NCBI RefSeq assembly: GCF_009928445.1
Contig: NZ_JAABNO010000023.1
Span: 1 to 45,983, forward strand
From: Clostridium sp. C8-1-8
GTDB lineage: Bacteria; Bacillota; Clostridia; Clostridiales; Clostridiaceae
Direction: 5' to 3'
DNA: 45,983 bases
In this document: in pieces, positions 16,302-24,984 of the stretch
Layout of the letters: every line of letters starts with the position of its first letter
Position numbering within the stretch: position 1 is the first letter of the stretch
Notes under the pieces: model-generated
What the model was told of the DNA's origin: nothing
Database searches by the model: none
What the model saw: the letters and a program-made list of their open reading frames with translations, nothing else
Made by a program: the position numbers and the translations under genes

Positions 16302-18377
16302 ATGAAGTTTTTTAACAATCTTAGAATAGGTACAAAAATAATAGCTGGTTTCATAATTATAGCATTTTTAACAGCAATAATGGGAGTATTTACATATGTT
16401 AATTTCTCTAAGATAGATAAGGCTGATACTGAGCTTTATGAGAATAATACGAAAGCAATTTCAAGCTTAGGAAACGCAGAAGTGGCATATCAAAGAATGA
16501 GAGTAAATATAAGAGAATATTTGGACAACGATCAAGCTGGAAAAGAGAAGAACTTGACAAAGATAACAGAGTTAAAGGCAGAAGTAGAAAAGGATTTGAC
16601 TGATTTTAAGAAGACAATAGATAATGAAAATAAGAATACACAACTAGAAGAACTTCAAAAAAGTATTAATAGTACATATGATTTGTGGAATAATGTTATA
16701 GCTATGGTTAAGGATAACAAAGTTGATCAAGCTAGACAAGAATTATTTGTAAATGGTAAGACTATTGCTTTAGCTACAGATGATCAATTCAATAAGATGG
16801 TTACTATTAATTTAAAAGAGGCTTCAAATAAATCTGATACAAATAGCGATACTGCATATAAGAGTAAACTTATAATAATAGTACTTTCTGTTTCAGTCAG
16901 TGCTATAGCATTGATATTAGGATGGGTTATATCAAGAAGTATAAGTAATCCAGTTAAGAAACTTACTGAAAATGCTAGAAAGCTTTCAAAAGGTGATATA
17001 GAAGTAGAGAAAGTTGTAATAGACGGAAAAGATGAAATAGCAGAACTGTTCAGAGCTTTCGAAAGTATGATAGAAAATATAAAAGATCAAGCACAGGTTA
17101 CTGAGAAGTTAGCTAAAGGGGAATACTATGATAGCATAGAAACTAAGTCAGAAAAGGATGTGCTTGGCATTAGTTTAGGAAAGCTAAACACTAATATAAA
17201 AAATATATTAGCAGAGACTAATATGCTTATAGCGGCAGCTAAAGATGGACAACTTAGTAAAAGAGGAGATGGAACAAAGTTTAATGGTGGATGGAGCGTT
17301 CTTGTTACTGGAGTTAATGAATTGTTAGATGAAGTGTTAAAACCTATTAGCGAAGCCTCAGAGGTATTGAAACAAGTATCTAATGGAAACTTGAATGTGG
17401 CTGTCACAGGAGAATATAAAGGTGATCATGCTATAATAAAGAAGAATTTAAATACAACAATAATTAACCTAAGAGGTTATATTGAGGATATTAGCTATGC
17501 GCTAACAGAAATGTCTTCAGGAAATCTATCAATAAGCATTTCAAAAGAATACTTAGGAGACTTTAAACAAATAAAGGATTCTATAAACAACATAGTCCAA
17601 TCTTTTAATGAAACTCTAAAAGAGATAAGTGATGTATCAGAACAGGTTGCTAGTGGTGCGGGTATGATCTCTAATTCAGCACAGTCTATGGCTTCAGCAG
17701 CTACAGAACAAGCCAGTGTTGTGGAAGAGATAACAGCTTCAATCACTGAAATAGCTTCACAAACTACAGAAAACTCTGCCAATGTAAATAGAGCTAATAG
17801 CATTGCTACAGAGGCTAGTGTAAATGCTATTAAAGGAAATGAACATATGAAGGAAATGCTTTTATCCATGGAAGATATAAATAGATCAGCTATAGATATA
17901 TCTAAAATTATAAAGGTAATTGATGAAATAGCCTTCCAAACTAACATATTAGCATTAAATGCAGCAGTAGAAGCAGCAAGAGCAGGGCAACAAGGAAAAG
18001 GCTTTGCAGTAGTAGCTGATGAAGTTAGAAACCTAGCAGCAAGAAGTTCAAAGGCTGCAAAAGAAACTACTGAACTTATAGAGTCTTCTATATCAAAGGC
18101 GGAGTCTGGAAAGATTATAGCGAATGAAACTGCTAAGGTTTTAGATGAGATAGTAGGTAAGATTAGTTCTGTTGCTGAAATAATGGAACAAATATCAGAA
18201 GCTTCAAGTGAGCAGGCAACAGCAAGCTCACAAGTAAATCAAGCGATAGAAGAAGTGGCAGAGACTACTCAAGTTAACTCTACAAGCATTGAAGAAAGTG
18301 CATCTGCAAGTGAAGAACTGTCTCTTCAAGCTAATCTTCTTAAGGAAAAAGTTGCAAGATTTAAGTTTAAGAACTAG
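16302..18377 (+). CDS. Methyl-accepting chemotaxis protein
   Basis: Membrane chemoreceptor of 691 aa. TM1 at about 13-33, an external helical ligand domain of about 150 residues (4HB_MCP type by length and helix content), TM2 at about 188-210 and a HAMP domain (SNPVKKLTENARKLSKGD). An extended section (about 255-440) follows with several HAMP-like repeats (KLAKGEYYD, KQVSNGNLNVAV, TEMSSGNLSISI), then the coiled-coil signalling domain with the CheA/CheW-binding hairpin tip IAFQTNILALNAAVEAARAG at about 540. Poly-HAMP receptors often modulate or lengthen the signalling rod. The gene ends the chemosensory operon and has a terminator with a long T-run. The operon encodes no CheR/CheB/CheD, so adaptation must be supplied elsewhere or be absent. 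Confidence 0.92.
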   Translation: MKFFNNLRIGTKIIAGFIIIAFLTAIMGVFTYVNFSKIDKADTELYENNTKAISSLGNAEVAYQRMRVNIREYLDNDQAGKEKNLTKITELKAEVEKDLTDFKKTIDNENKNTQLEELQKSINSTYDLWNNVIAMVKDNKVDQARQELFVNGKTIALATDDQFNKMVTINLKEASNKSDTNSDTAYKSKLIIIVLSVSVSAIALILGWVISRSISNPVKKLTENARKLSKGDIEVEKVVIDGKDEIAELFRAFESMIENIKDQAQVTEKLAKGEYYDSIETKSEKDVLGISLGKLNTNIKNILAETNMLIAAAKDGQLSKRGDGTKFNGGWSVLVTGVNELLDEVLKPISEASEVLKQVSNGNLNVAVTGEYKGDHAIIKKNLNTTIINLRGYIEDISYALTEMSSGNLSISISKEYLGDFKQIKDSINNIVQSFNETLKEISDVSEQVASGAGMISNSAQSMASAATEQASVVEEITASITEIASQTTENSANVNRANSIATEASVNAIKGNEHMKEMLLSMEDINRSAIDISKIIKVIDEIAFQTNILALNAAVEAARAGQQGKGFAVVADEVRNLAARSSKAAKETTELIESSISKAESGKIIANETAKVLDEIVGKISSVAEIMEQISEASSEQATASSQVNQAIEEVAETTQVNSTSIEESASASEELSLQANLLKEKVARFKFKN

Positions 18378-18400
18378 GTTAGTTTAAATATTATATTTAT

Positions 18401-18444
18401 AAAAATTGCTAGTGGAACTTTCATTGGCAATTTTTTTTTTTTTT
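18401..18444 (+). terminator. Terminator of the chemosensory operon
   Basis: AAAAATTGCTAGTG pairs with CATTGGCAATTTTT including two G-U pairs; the loop is GAACTTT, followed by a long T-run. Confidence 0.9.
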
Positions 18445-18665
18445 CTGTGTAAGAAGTTATAAAATTTTATATGTAGTGGTTTGTATAAAAAAAATGAATA
18501 TAAGCCGAAAATATTTAATAGCATATTAAGTTATATTTGATATAATTATATAAAGATTATGAATTTACTAACATTTTAATGTAACTGAGTTAATGATAAT
18601 TACTAAGTGCTGATACTTATAGGGCACAATCATATAAAATTAAGTTTTGAGAGGAGCTTTAATAA

Positions 18666-19238
18666 ATGGATGATAAGATAGTGGATTTTAACGAGCTGAA
18701 GAATAAAGCAAAAGACAAGGATGTAGATAAGTTTGAAGAATACATGTATGGTTTATACTATTCTGTTGCAGAAGGCAAATTATCTATGGCTGACTTTACA
18801 AAGAATATTATGAAGTATATGGAAGATAATAATATTTCTCAAGAGAAGTTCTTCAATATGCAAAAAAAGCTTATGGAGAGATATGGATTTGATTCCAGTT
18901 TCTTAGAAAATCAAATGAAGGCCTTTGGTATTGATCCTAATTCTCTGGGCAATATTGGAGCAAATCAAAATTATGAAGTTATGAGAAAGACTATGAGTTT
19001 TACAGAAAAATATAATGGAAGAACAATTGCTAAAAATGTGGTTACCTATAGTATATTAAACGAAGTAAATGACTTAGAATTAATAATGGAAGGTAAAAAT
19101 GTTTTACTTAAAAGCAGTAAAAAAATTGACTTGAAAGATGTAGAATTAAATGAGTTTTTATGTTCTTATAAGAAACTACAAGAAGATAATAATTTAAAGA
19201 TATCTATTTGTGAAAATGTAGCTGAATATGATTATTAA
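18666..19238 (+). CDS. DUF3867-like protein, 190 aa
   Basis: Soluble, helix-rich, acidic protein starting DDKIVDFNELKNKAKDKDVDKF. From memory this matches the clostridial domain of unknown function DUF3867 in length and opening sequence; the family name should be treated as probable. N-terminal two-thirds helical (ISQEKFFNMQKKLMERYG), C-terminal third with beta-like strands (LELIMEGKNVLLKS). No membrane segment. The ribosome binding site GAGAGGAG lies 10 bases before the ATG. Monocistronic, bounded by stem-loops. Function unknown. Confidence 0.75.
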   Translation: MDDKIVDFNELKNKAKDKDVDKFEEYMYGLYYSVAEGKLSMADFTKNIMKYMEDNNISQEKFFNMQKKLMERYGFDSSFLENQMKAFGIDPNSLGNIGANQNYEVMRKTMSFTEKYNGRTIAKNVVTYSILNEVNDLELIMEGKNVLLKSSKKIDLKDVELNEFLCSYKKLQEDNNLKISICENVAEYDY

Positions 19239-19246
19239 AAGTTTTT

Positions 19247-19276
19247 GAAACACTGATGAATTTTCATTGGTGTTTC
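19247..19276 (+). terminator. Stem-loop after the DUF3867-like gene
   Basis: GAAACACTGATGAA pairs with TTCATTGGTGTTTC around a 2-nt centre. No T-tract follows, so termination may be partial. Confidence 0.6.
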
Positions 19277-19603
19277 TTGCTGCTAAGATAATAATAAAAT
19301 TTTTCTTATATAAAGATAGCGATAACAAGTAGTTATAGCAGCTTTTTAAGACTAATAGTAAAAGAAACTATGGAGTATGGCTCAATTTCTCATATGTATT
19401 TGAAAAGTCAGATGATAAAAAGAGCTAAGGAAAATAGTTTTAGAAAGTTTTCGATCTATACTTGGCTTTGTGAAAAAATATACAATTATATTGTAAATTT
19501 ATAAAATTATCTTAGAAAACAGTATCAGAAACAATGATTTTTAGTTTATATTATAAATTTGAAAAAAAATATTAAAAATACAGACGAAATCAAGAATTTG
19601 TTA

Positions 19604-19632
19604 TTGATATTTGCACTGTAATATGCTATATT
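19604..19632 (+). promoter_or_regulatory. SigA-type promoter of the pot operon
   Basis: TTGATA and TATATT with an exact 17-base spacer. The transcript start near 19639 implies a 5' leader of about 170 nt before potA. The stretch 19277-19603 is AT-rich and holds nothing recognisable. Confidence 0.6.
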
Positions 19633-19724
19633 TTTCTACAGTTATAAATCTATCCAGTTATGAATAATTATAACTACTGATGAATAAATATTTGTTTGTT
19701 TATTCCATCGCGTATTAAATAAAA

Positions 19725-19798
19725 CTTCTTTTTTGGTGCAATGATGCCATTAAGGGGTTTTTCTTTTTTCTTAAACTTGTAAATTAAAAAAGAAGGAG
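19725..19798 (+). promoter_or_regulatory. Potential SD-sequestering hairpin in the potA leader
   Basis: CTTCTTTTTT (19725-19734) is the exact complement of AAAAAAGAAG (19786-19795), which overlaps the potA ribosome binding site AGAAGGAG. A second pyrimidine tract, TTCTTTTTTCTT (19761-19772), could compete for the same bases. The leader could thus switch translation of potA; this is inference from complementarity only. Confidence 0.35.
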
Positions 19799-19808
19799 TT
19801 GTTAAGGT

Positions 19809-20894
19809 GTGACAGAGGATGTTTTTCTTCAATTGTCAAATGTTAGTAAGAGCTTTGATCGAGGTGAAAATGTTATAAGTGATTTGAACCTTGATATTAG
19901 AAAAGGAGAGTTTCTAACTCTACTTGGTCCAAGTGGATGCGGTAAGACGACTACACTTAGAATGATTGCTGGTTTTGAGTCGCCAACTCACGGTGATATT
20001 ACCATTGATGGAGATAATATGACTAATAAATCTCCGCATGAAAGATGTGTAAATACTGTATTTCAAAATTATGCATTATTTCCACATATGAATATTTTTG
20101 ATAATATAGCCTTTGGGTTGAAAATGAAAAAAGTGCCTAAAAGTGAAATTAAGAGTAAAGTAGAAGAAATGCTAGTAATGGTCCAACTAGAAGGTTTTGA
20201 AAATAGAATGCCTTCGCAATTAAGTGGTGGACAGATGCAGCGTGTAGCTATAGCTAGGGCTGTTATAAATAACCCTAAGGTATTACTCTTAGATGAACCG
20301 CTAGGCGCATTGGATTTAAAGCTTAGAAAGCAGATGCAATTGGAACTTAAGCATCTTCAGAAGCAGCTTGGTATAACTTTTATATTTGTTACTCATGATC
20401 AAGAAGAAGCATTGACTATGTCTGACAGAATAGTGGTCATGAATAAAGGAAACATAGAACAGATAGGAACTCCAGAAGAATTGTACGAAACTCCAAAGAC
20501 GAGATTTGTTGCTGACTTCTTAGGAGAAACTAATCTTTTGGATGGCGAAGCTATTAAGATTAAGGAGACAGAAGTTCTTCTTAACTTAGAAAAGGAAGAG
20601 GATATAATAAGAATTCCTAATAGGGATTATTCTTTAGGAGAGAAGTTTACAGTTTCAGTAAGACCAGAGAGAATAAAGATAAAGAATAAGCCTGAAGATA
20701 GTGACGTATGGCTTCAATGTAAATTTAAAGAGAGAATATACATAGGATCAAGTGTTAGAACTATAATGACTTTAAAAAATGGTAAAGAGATTGTTGTAAG
20801 TGAACAAATAGGATATGACTTTAAGTTTGAAGATCCAAAGAAAGATATTTTTGTGACTTGGAATCCTAAAAACACTGTTGTTATGAAGGCATAA
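19809..20894 (+). CDS. potA: Spermidine/putrescine ABC transporter ATPase PotA
   Basis: ATP-binding subunit of the polyamine importer, 361 aa, acting at the inner face of the membrane. Walker A GPSGCGKTT, Q-loop FQNYALFPHM, signature LSGGQMQRVAIARA, Walker B LLLDEPLGALD, switch His in VTHDQEEALTMSD, and a C-terminal TOBE domain (about 280-355, SVRPERIKI). Start is GTG with AGAAGGAG upstream. First gene of potA-potB-potCD, with gaps of 13 and 2 bases, so one transcript. Substrate preference is inferred from family resemblance of all three genes. Confidence 0.94.
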   Translation: MTEDVFLQLSNVSKSFDRGENVISDLNLDIRKGEFLTLLGPSGCGKTTTLRMIAGFESPTHGDITIDGDNMTNKSPHERCVNTVFQNYALFPHMNIFDNIAFGLKMKKVPKSEIKSKVEEMLVMVQLEGFENRMPSQLSGGQMQRVAIARAVINNPKVLLLDEPLGALDLKLRKQMQLELKHLQKQLGITFIFVTHDQEEALTMSDRIVVMNKGNIEQIGTPEELYETPKTRFVADFLGETNLLDGEAIKIKETEVLLNLEKEEDIIRIPNRDYSLGEKFTVSVRPERIKIKNKPEDSDVWLQCKFKERIYIGSSVRTIMTLKNGKEIVVSEQIGYDFKFEDPKKDIFVTWNPKNTVVMKA

Positions 20895-20907
20895 AGAGGT
20901 GAAGAAA

Positions 20908-21777
20908 ATGAAAAAGAAATTTTCGAAAAGTAACCTTTTAGGAGGAATAATAACTACAGCACCAGTAGCTTTATGGATGTTAGGTTTTTTCTTAATTCCA
21001 TTGGTACTTATAGTTGTAGTAAGTTTTTGTACTAGAGGAGAGGTTGGAGATATAGTTTATGCTTTTACTCCAAGTAATTACACAAAGCTTGCAAACCCTC
21101 TTTATGTAACAATATTTTTTAAGTCTTTACTTATCGCAATACTAACTACTGTAACCTGCTTAGTATTTGGATATCCTTTTGCATTTATAATAGCAAGAGC
21201 TAACAAGAAATTAAAGCCAATACTTTTGCTTCTTATAGTACTTCCGTTTTGGACAAACTCTTTAGTTAGAACTTATGCTATGATCATTTTACTTCGTACA
21301 GAGGGGATTATAAATACGTTGCTACTAGATATGAAGCTAATAAGTACGCCTCTTCATCTTATGTACAACAATACTGCCGTGATAATTGGAATGCTTTATA
21401 TGATGTTTCCATTTATGGTGTTGCCATTGTATTCTTCTATAGAAAAGTTGGATATTAGGGTGCTTGAGGCAGCGGATGATTTGGGTGCTGGACCTATAAA
21501 CAAGTTTCTAAAAGTAACCTTGCCATTAACTAAAGGTGGAGTGCTTTCAGGCTCTTTGCTGGTTTTTGTTCCGACTTTAGGATTGTTTTTTATTACTGAC
21601 TTAATGGGTGGAAGTAAAGTGGTTCTTATGAGTAACCTTATTAAAAATCAATTTTTGACAGCGAGAAATTGGCCTTTTGGAGCTGCAATTTCTGTAGTTC
21701 TTATAGTTATAATGATTATAATTATAGCCTTCTATACAAAGCTCGGTGGCAAGGTAGATAAAAGGGAGGTGCTATAA
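20908..21777 (+). CDS. potB: Spermidine/putrescine ABC transporter permease PotB
   Basis: Membrane subunit of the polyamine importer with six predicted transmembrane helices in 289 aa. The EAA loop that docks on PotA is visible as LEAADDLGAGPINKFLKVTLPL. ATG at 20908 follows AGAGGTG; the in-frame GTG at 20899 is part of that site. It ends two bases before the potC-potD start, suggesting translational coupling. Confidence 0.93.
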   Translation: MKKKFSKSNLLGGIITTAPVALWMLGFFLIPLVLIVVVSFCTRGEVGDIVYAFTPSNYTKLANPLYVTIFFKSLLIAILTTVTCLVFGYPFAFIIARANKKLKPILLLLIVLPFWTNSLVRTYAMIILLRTEGIINTLLLDMKLISTPLHLMYNNTAVIIGMLYMMFPFMVLPLYSSIEKLDIRVLEAADDLGAGPINKFLKVTLPLTKGGVLSGSLLVFVPTLGLFFITDLMGGSKVVLMSNLIKNQFLTARNWPFGAAISVVLIVIMIIIIAFYTKLGGKVDKREVL

Positions 21778-21779
21778 TT

Positions 21780-23618
21780 ATGAAAAAGAAAAAAGGTAAT
21801 GTATTAAAGGTGTCTTATGCCTTTTTAATGTATATGTTTCTGTATGTGCCTATAATGGTTTTAATAGCATTTTCCTTCAATTCATCGAAGCTTAATGTTG
21901 TTTGGACTGGATTTACCTTTAAGTGGTATCAAAGTTTGATACACAATGTAGGTATCTTAGAGGCAGTTAAGAACTCCTTTATAATAGCAATAGTAAGTAC
22001 GTTAATATCTGTAATAATTGGAACCCTAGCTGCAGTAGGATTATATAGATATGAGTTCAGAGGGAAAAAGTTTCTAGATACAGTTTTATATATACCTCTA
22101 GTTATTCCAGAGATAGTTATGGGTATTTCTCTACTTGCCTTCTTCTCTATAGTAAAGATGGACTTAGGAAAACTAACCCTTATAATAGCTCATGTTACTT
22201 TTAGTGTAGCTTATGTAGTTGCTGTAGTGAAGACAAGACTAGATGGCTTTGACAAATCCGTAGAAGAAGCTGCTATGGATTTAGGAGCAAGCGCTTTAAA
22301 AACTTTCTTTTATGTGACACTACCTATAATAATGCCTGGAGTTATAGCTGGGGGACTTTTAGCTTTTACATTGTCACTGGATGATGTTATCATAAGTTTC
22401 TTTGTAGCTGGGCCAGGAAGTGTAACTTTACCTCTAAAGATATTCTCTATGGTTAAGTTTGGTGTAACTCCTGAAATAAATGCACTGTCCACTATTATAT
22501 TAGTTTTTACAGTTGTAATAATAATACTTTCTGTAATTATGAGAAATGTAAATTTGAGCATGAAAAAAGTTGGGACTATACTTACCGCTATTTTTGTATT
22601 GGTTGGAGGTTCCGGTTATGGGGTGTGGGCTTTTGCTAAGGCTAATGAAGCTCCAAAGCAAATACTTAATGTATTTAACTGGTCAGAGTATTTGCCTCAA
22701 TCTGTTATCGATAAGTTTGAGCAAACCTACAATATAAAAGTAAATTATAGTACTTTCTCATCTAATGAAGAAATGCTTGCAAAGCTTATGGCTGGCGGTG
22801 GGCAGTATGATATAGCCGTGGCTAGTGACTTTATGGTGGAGATATTAAAGAAGCAACAGCTTATTGAACCAATGAATACAGCTAACTTACCTAATATGAA
22901 GAATATTGGCAGTCAGTTCTTAAATCTGCCTTTTGATGAAGGAAACAAATACAGTGTTCCTTATATGTGGCTAGCTGGAATAATTGCTTATGACAGCTCA
23001 AAGGTTTCGGAAGGAAGCATAACTAGTTATGCAGATTTATGGAAACCAGAGTTTAAAGGATCTCTAACAGTTTTAGATGATGAGAGAGTTATCATTGGTA
23101 TGACCTTGAAAAGATTAGGTTATTCATTAAATGAAACAAGCCCTGAGGCTCTAAATAAAGCTAAGGAAGAGCTTAAAAAACTTCAGCCTAATATTAAGTC
23201 TTATGACAGTGATAGTCCAAAAACTAGCTTGATAAATGGGGAATCAAAAGCTATATTTGCTTGGGGAGCAGAAGCAAGTCTAGCTAGAAGAGATAATCCT
23301 AATGTCAAATATGTTATACCAAAGGAAGGGCTTTTCTTACAACAGGATAACTTTGTTATACCTAAGGGAGCGAAAAATGTAAAGGCCGCTGAGCAGTTTA
23401 TTAATTTTATCATGGAACCTGAAATAAGTGCTGAAATATCTCAGTATTTCCCTTATGGAAATCCTAATACAGCTGCTTATCCATATATAGGAGACGAAAT
23501 AATGAAGGATAAAGCTGTTTACCCTTCAGATACTGATCTTAAGAAGGGTGAGTACCTAAAGGATATAGGTGATCATGTAACTGAATTTGATAAGATATGG
23601 TCCGAGGTTAAGCAATAG
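21780..23618 (+). CDS. Fused polyamine permease PotC and binding protein PotD
   Basis: One 612-aa chain combining two normally separate subunits. Residues 1 to about 258 are PotC, with six helices and an EAA loop (VEEAAMDLGASALKTFFYVTLPI). An extra hydrophobic helix at about 263-285 would carry the chain out of the cell. Residues about 292-612 are a PotD-type solute-binding protein (LNVFNWSEYLPQSVIDKFE, GGGQYDIAVASDFM, PYMWLAGIIAYD). The reading frame is continuous, so the fusion is real in this sequence. The binding protein is thereby tethered beside its translocator without a lipoprotein anchor. Such permease/binding-protein fusions are known in some Firmicutes. Last gene of the operon. Confidence 0.92.
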   Translation: MKKKKGNVLKVSYAFLMYMFLYVPIMVLIAFSFNSSKLNVVWTGFTFKWYQSLIHNVGILEAVKNSFIIAIVSTLISVIIGTLAAVGLYRYEFRGKKFLDTVLYIPLVIPEIVMGISLLAFFSIVKMDLGKLTLIIAHVTFSVAYVVAVVKTRLDGFDKSVEEAAMDLGASALKTFFYVTLPIIMPGVIAGGLLAFTLSLDDVIISFFVAGPGSVTLPLKIFSMVKFGVTPEINALSTIILVFTVVIIILSVIMRNVNLSMKKVGTILTAIFVLVGGSGYGVWAFAKANEAPKQILNVFNWSEYLPQSVIDKFEQTYNIKVNYSTFSSNEEMLAKLMAGGGQYDIAVASDFMVEILKKQQLIEPMNTANLPNMKNIGSQFLNLPFDEGNKYSVPYMWLAGIIAYDSSKVSEGSITSYADLWKPEFKGSLTVLDDERVIIGMTLKRLGYSLNETSPEALNKAKEELKKLQPNIKSYDSDSPKTSLINGESKAIFAWGAEASLARRDNPNVKYVIPKEGLFLQQDNFVIPKGAKNVKAAEQFINFIMEPEISAEISQYFPYGNPNTAAYPYIGDEIMKDKAVYPSDTDLKKGEYLKDIGDHVTEFDKIWSEVKQ

Positions 23619-23665
23619 CCTACAGTAGGTGTATTTTATTAGGCTAATAATAGTACTATGAATAT

Positions 23666-23717
23666 AAAGTAATATCAGACTACAGATCATTATGATTACT
23701 AGGTCTGATATTACTTT
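23666..23717 (+). terminator. Terminator of the pot operon
   Basis: AAAGTAATATCAGAC pairs with GTCTGATATTACTTT, a 15-bp perfect stem, followed by TT. Confidence 0.85.
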
Positions 23718-23740
23718 TTGCTTTCCGTGAAGGTATATAA

Positions 23741-23866
23741 TTTTTTTAGCTAAACCAAGTGGCTTCAAGAGCTTAGAAGTTTTTTTAATATAAAGTAAGG
23801 AAGTGAAAAATGTTCCATAAGAACTCTTTTTCAATATGGATTGGAAAAGGCAGATTCACAAAAAAT
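23741..23866. repeat. Terminator-distal dispersed repeat, copy A
   Basis: Starts 21 bases after the pot terminator. First part (23741-23779): a T7 run, then AGCTAAACCAAGTGGCTTCAAGAGCTTAGAAG. It matches copy C (35246-35285) closely, including TTTCAAGAGCTTAGAA versus CTTCAAGAGCTTAGAA. Second part (23813-23866) contains TGGATTGGAAAAGGCAGA, similar to TACATTTGGAAAGGCAGA in copy E (40674-40692). Confidence 0.55.
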
Positions 23867-23942
23867 CTTTAAAAATTAAGTAAAATATGTTTTCTTATAA
23901 GGAATTTTCATTTATTATATTATAGGTGGATGAATTTTATAA

Positions 23943-23972
23943 TTGTATTATACAATATTTAGGTATTATAAT
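23943..23972 (+). promoter_or_regulatory. Promoter candidate for plsY
   Basis: TTGTAT and TATAAT with an 18-base spacer, 56 bases before the chosen plsY start. GTATTATA is directly repeated, once at the -35 and once at the -10. Confidence 0.5.
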
Positions 23973-24027
23973 ACTTAAATAAATCTGGCCTATTTGTGGG
24001 CAAGTACAAATGAAAGGAAATGAGTTA

Positions 24028-24636
24028 ATGAGCATTGGAGTATCTTTTATTTTTAGCATAATAGCATATTTGGCAGGTTCTATACCTACTGGATATATAT
24101 TGATTAAGAAAATCAAGGGGATAGATATAAGAACTGTTGGAAGTGGAGGAACTGGCTCTACCAATGTTAGAAGAGTTGGAGGAACTTATATATCTCTTGC
24201 AACTCAAGTTGTGGATATCCTTAAAGGATTACTCCCAGTAGCTATTACAAGTTATTTGTTGAAAGATGGAATTATTAATATTGATTATAATAAAGATATT
24301 TTATTAGCTATTGTCGGTATTTCCGCTGTAGTTGGACATAATTACCCTGTATTCTTGAAGTTTAGAGGAGGAAAGGGTGTTAATACTACTGCAGGTGTGT
24401 TTTTGTTTTTAGCGCCAAAAGCAATAATAACAGCAGGGGTAGTATTTTTCTTGCTAAAATTATTGACCTCTATTGTGTCAATAAGGTCTATGATTCTTTC
24501 AGTTGTTTTAGTTATAGCAGCTATATTATTTGGTTATTCAACTCCTATAGTTGTTTGTACTGTATGCGCTGCAGCACTTTTAATCTTTAGACATAAGGGT
24601 AATATTAAAAGACTTATAAATGGAGAAGAAAAATAA
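24028..24636 (+). CDS. plsY: Acyl-phosphate:glycerol-3-phosphate acyltransferase PlsY
   Basis: Integral membrane enzyme that acylates glycerol-3-phosphate using acyl-phosphate, the first committed step of phospholipid synthesis in Gram-positives. About 202 aa with five or six hydrophobic helices and the conserved loops GSIPTGYI, GSGGTGSTNVRR, GHNYPVFLKFRGGKGVNT and the C-terminal IFRHKGNIKRLINGEE. An upstream ATG at 24010 is in frame but lacks a ribosome binding site; AAAGGA precedes the ATG at 24028. Monocistronic with a strong terminator. Single-copy versus paralogue status cannot be judged from the window. Confidence 0.94.
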   Translation: MSIGVSFIFSIIAYLAGSIPTGYILIKKIKGIDIRTVGSGGTGSTNVRRVGGTYISLATQVVDILKGLLPVAITSYLLKDGIINIDYNKDILLAIVGISAVVGHNYPVFLKFRGGKGVNTTAGVFLFLAPKAIITAGVVFFLLKLLTSIVSIRSMILSVVLVIAAILFGYSTPIVVCTVCAAALLIFRHKGNIKRLINGEEK

Positions 24637-24699
24637 AATACTAAATATATTTGTCTATGGAAGTTTTCTGGTATACATTTGGAAAATAACATAGGTACG

Positions 24700-24736
24700 A
24701 AAAAGCCACTGAAGAAATTTGCTTCAGTGGCTTTTT
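24700..24736 (+). terminator. Rho-independent terminator of plsY
   Basis: AAAAAGCCACTGAAG pairs perfectly with CTTCAGTGGCTTTTT around a 7-nt loop. It is preceded by TATACATTTGGAAAA (24671-24685), which resembles the second part of the dispersed repeat at 40674-40686. Confidence 0.9.
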
Positions 24737-24984
24737 GTTTCATCTCCAAATAAATTATACACTAGATAAAGTAGTGGATAAGTATTCATAAGAAACTTAA
24801 ATGGGAATGATAGGAAAAGAAGAAGATGTATAAATGTTATACTAATATTTATAAAATGACACAAAAATATTGTTAAAATTAACTTTTATATATAAAAAAT
24901 GGTGATTGTTACAATAAAATGTTATATAATTATTATAAACATGATAACTGAGGGTGATATTACGTAAAGATGGAGGGGATTTAG

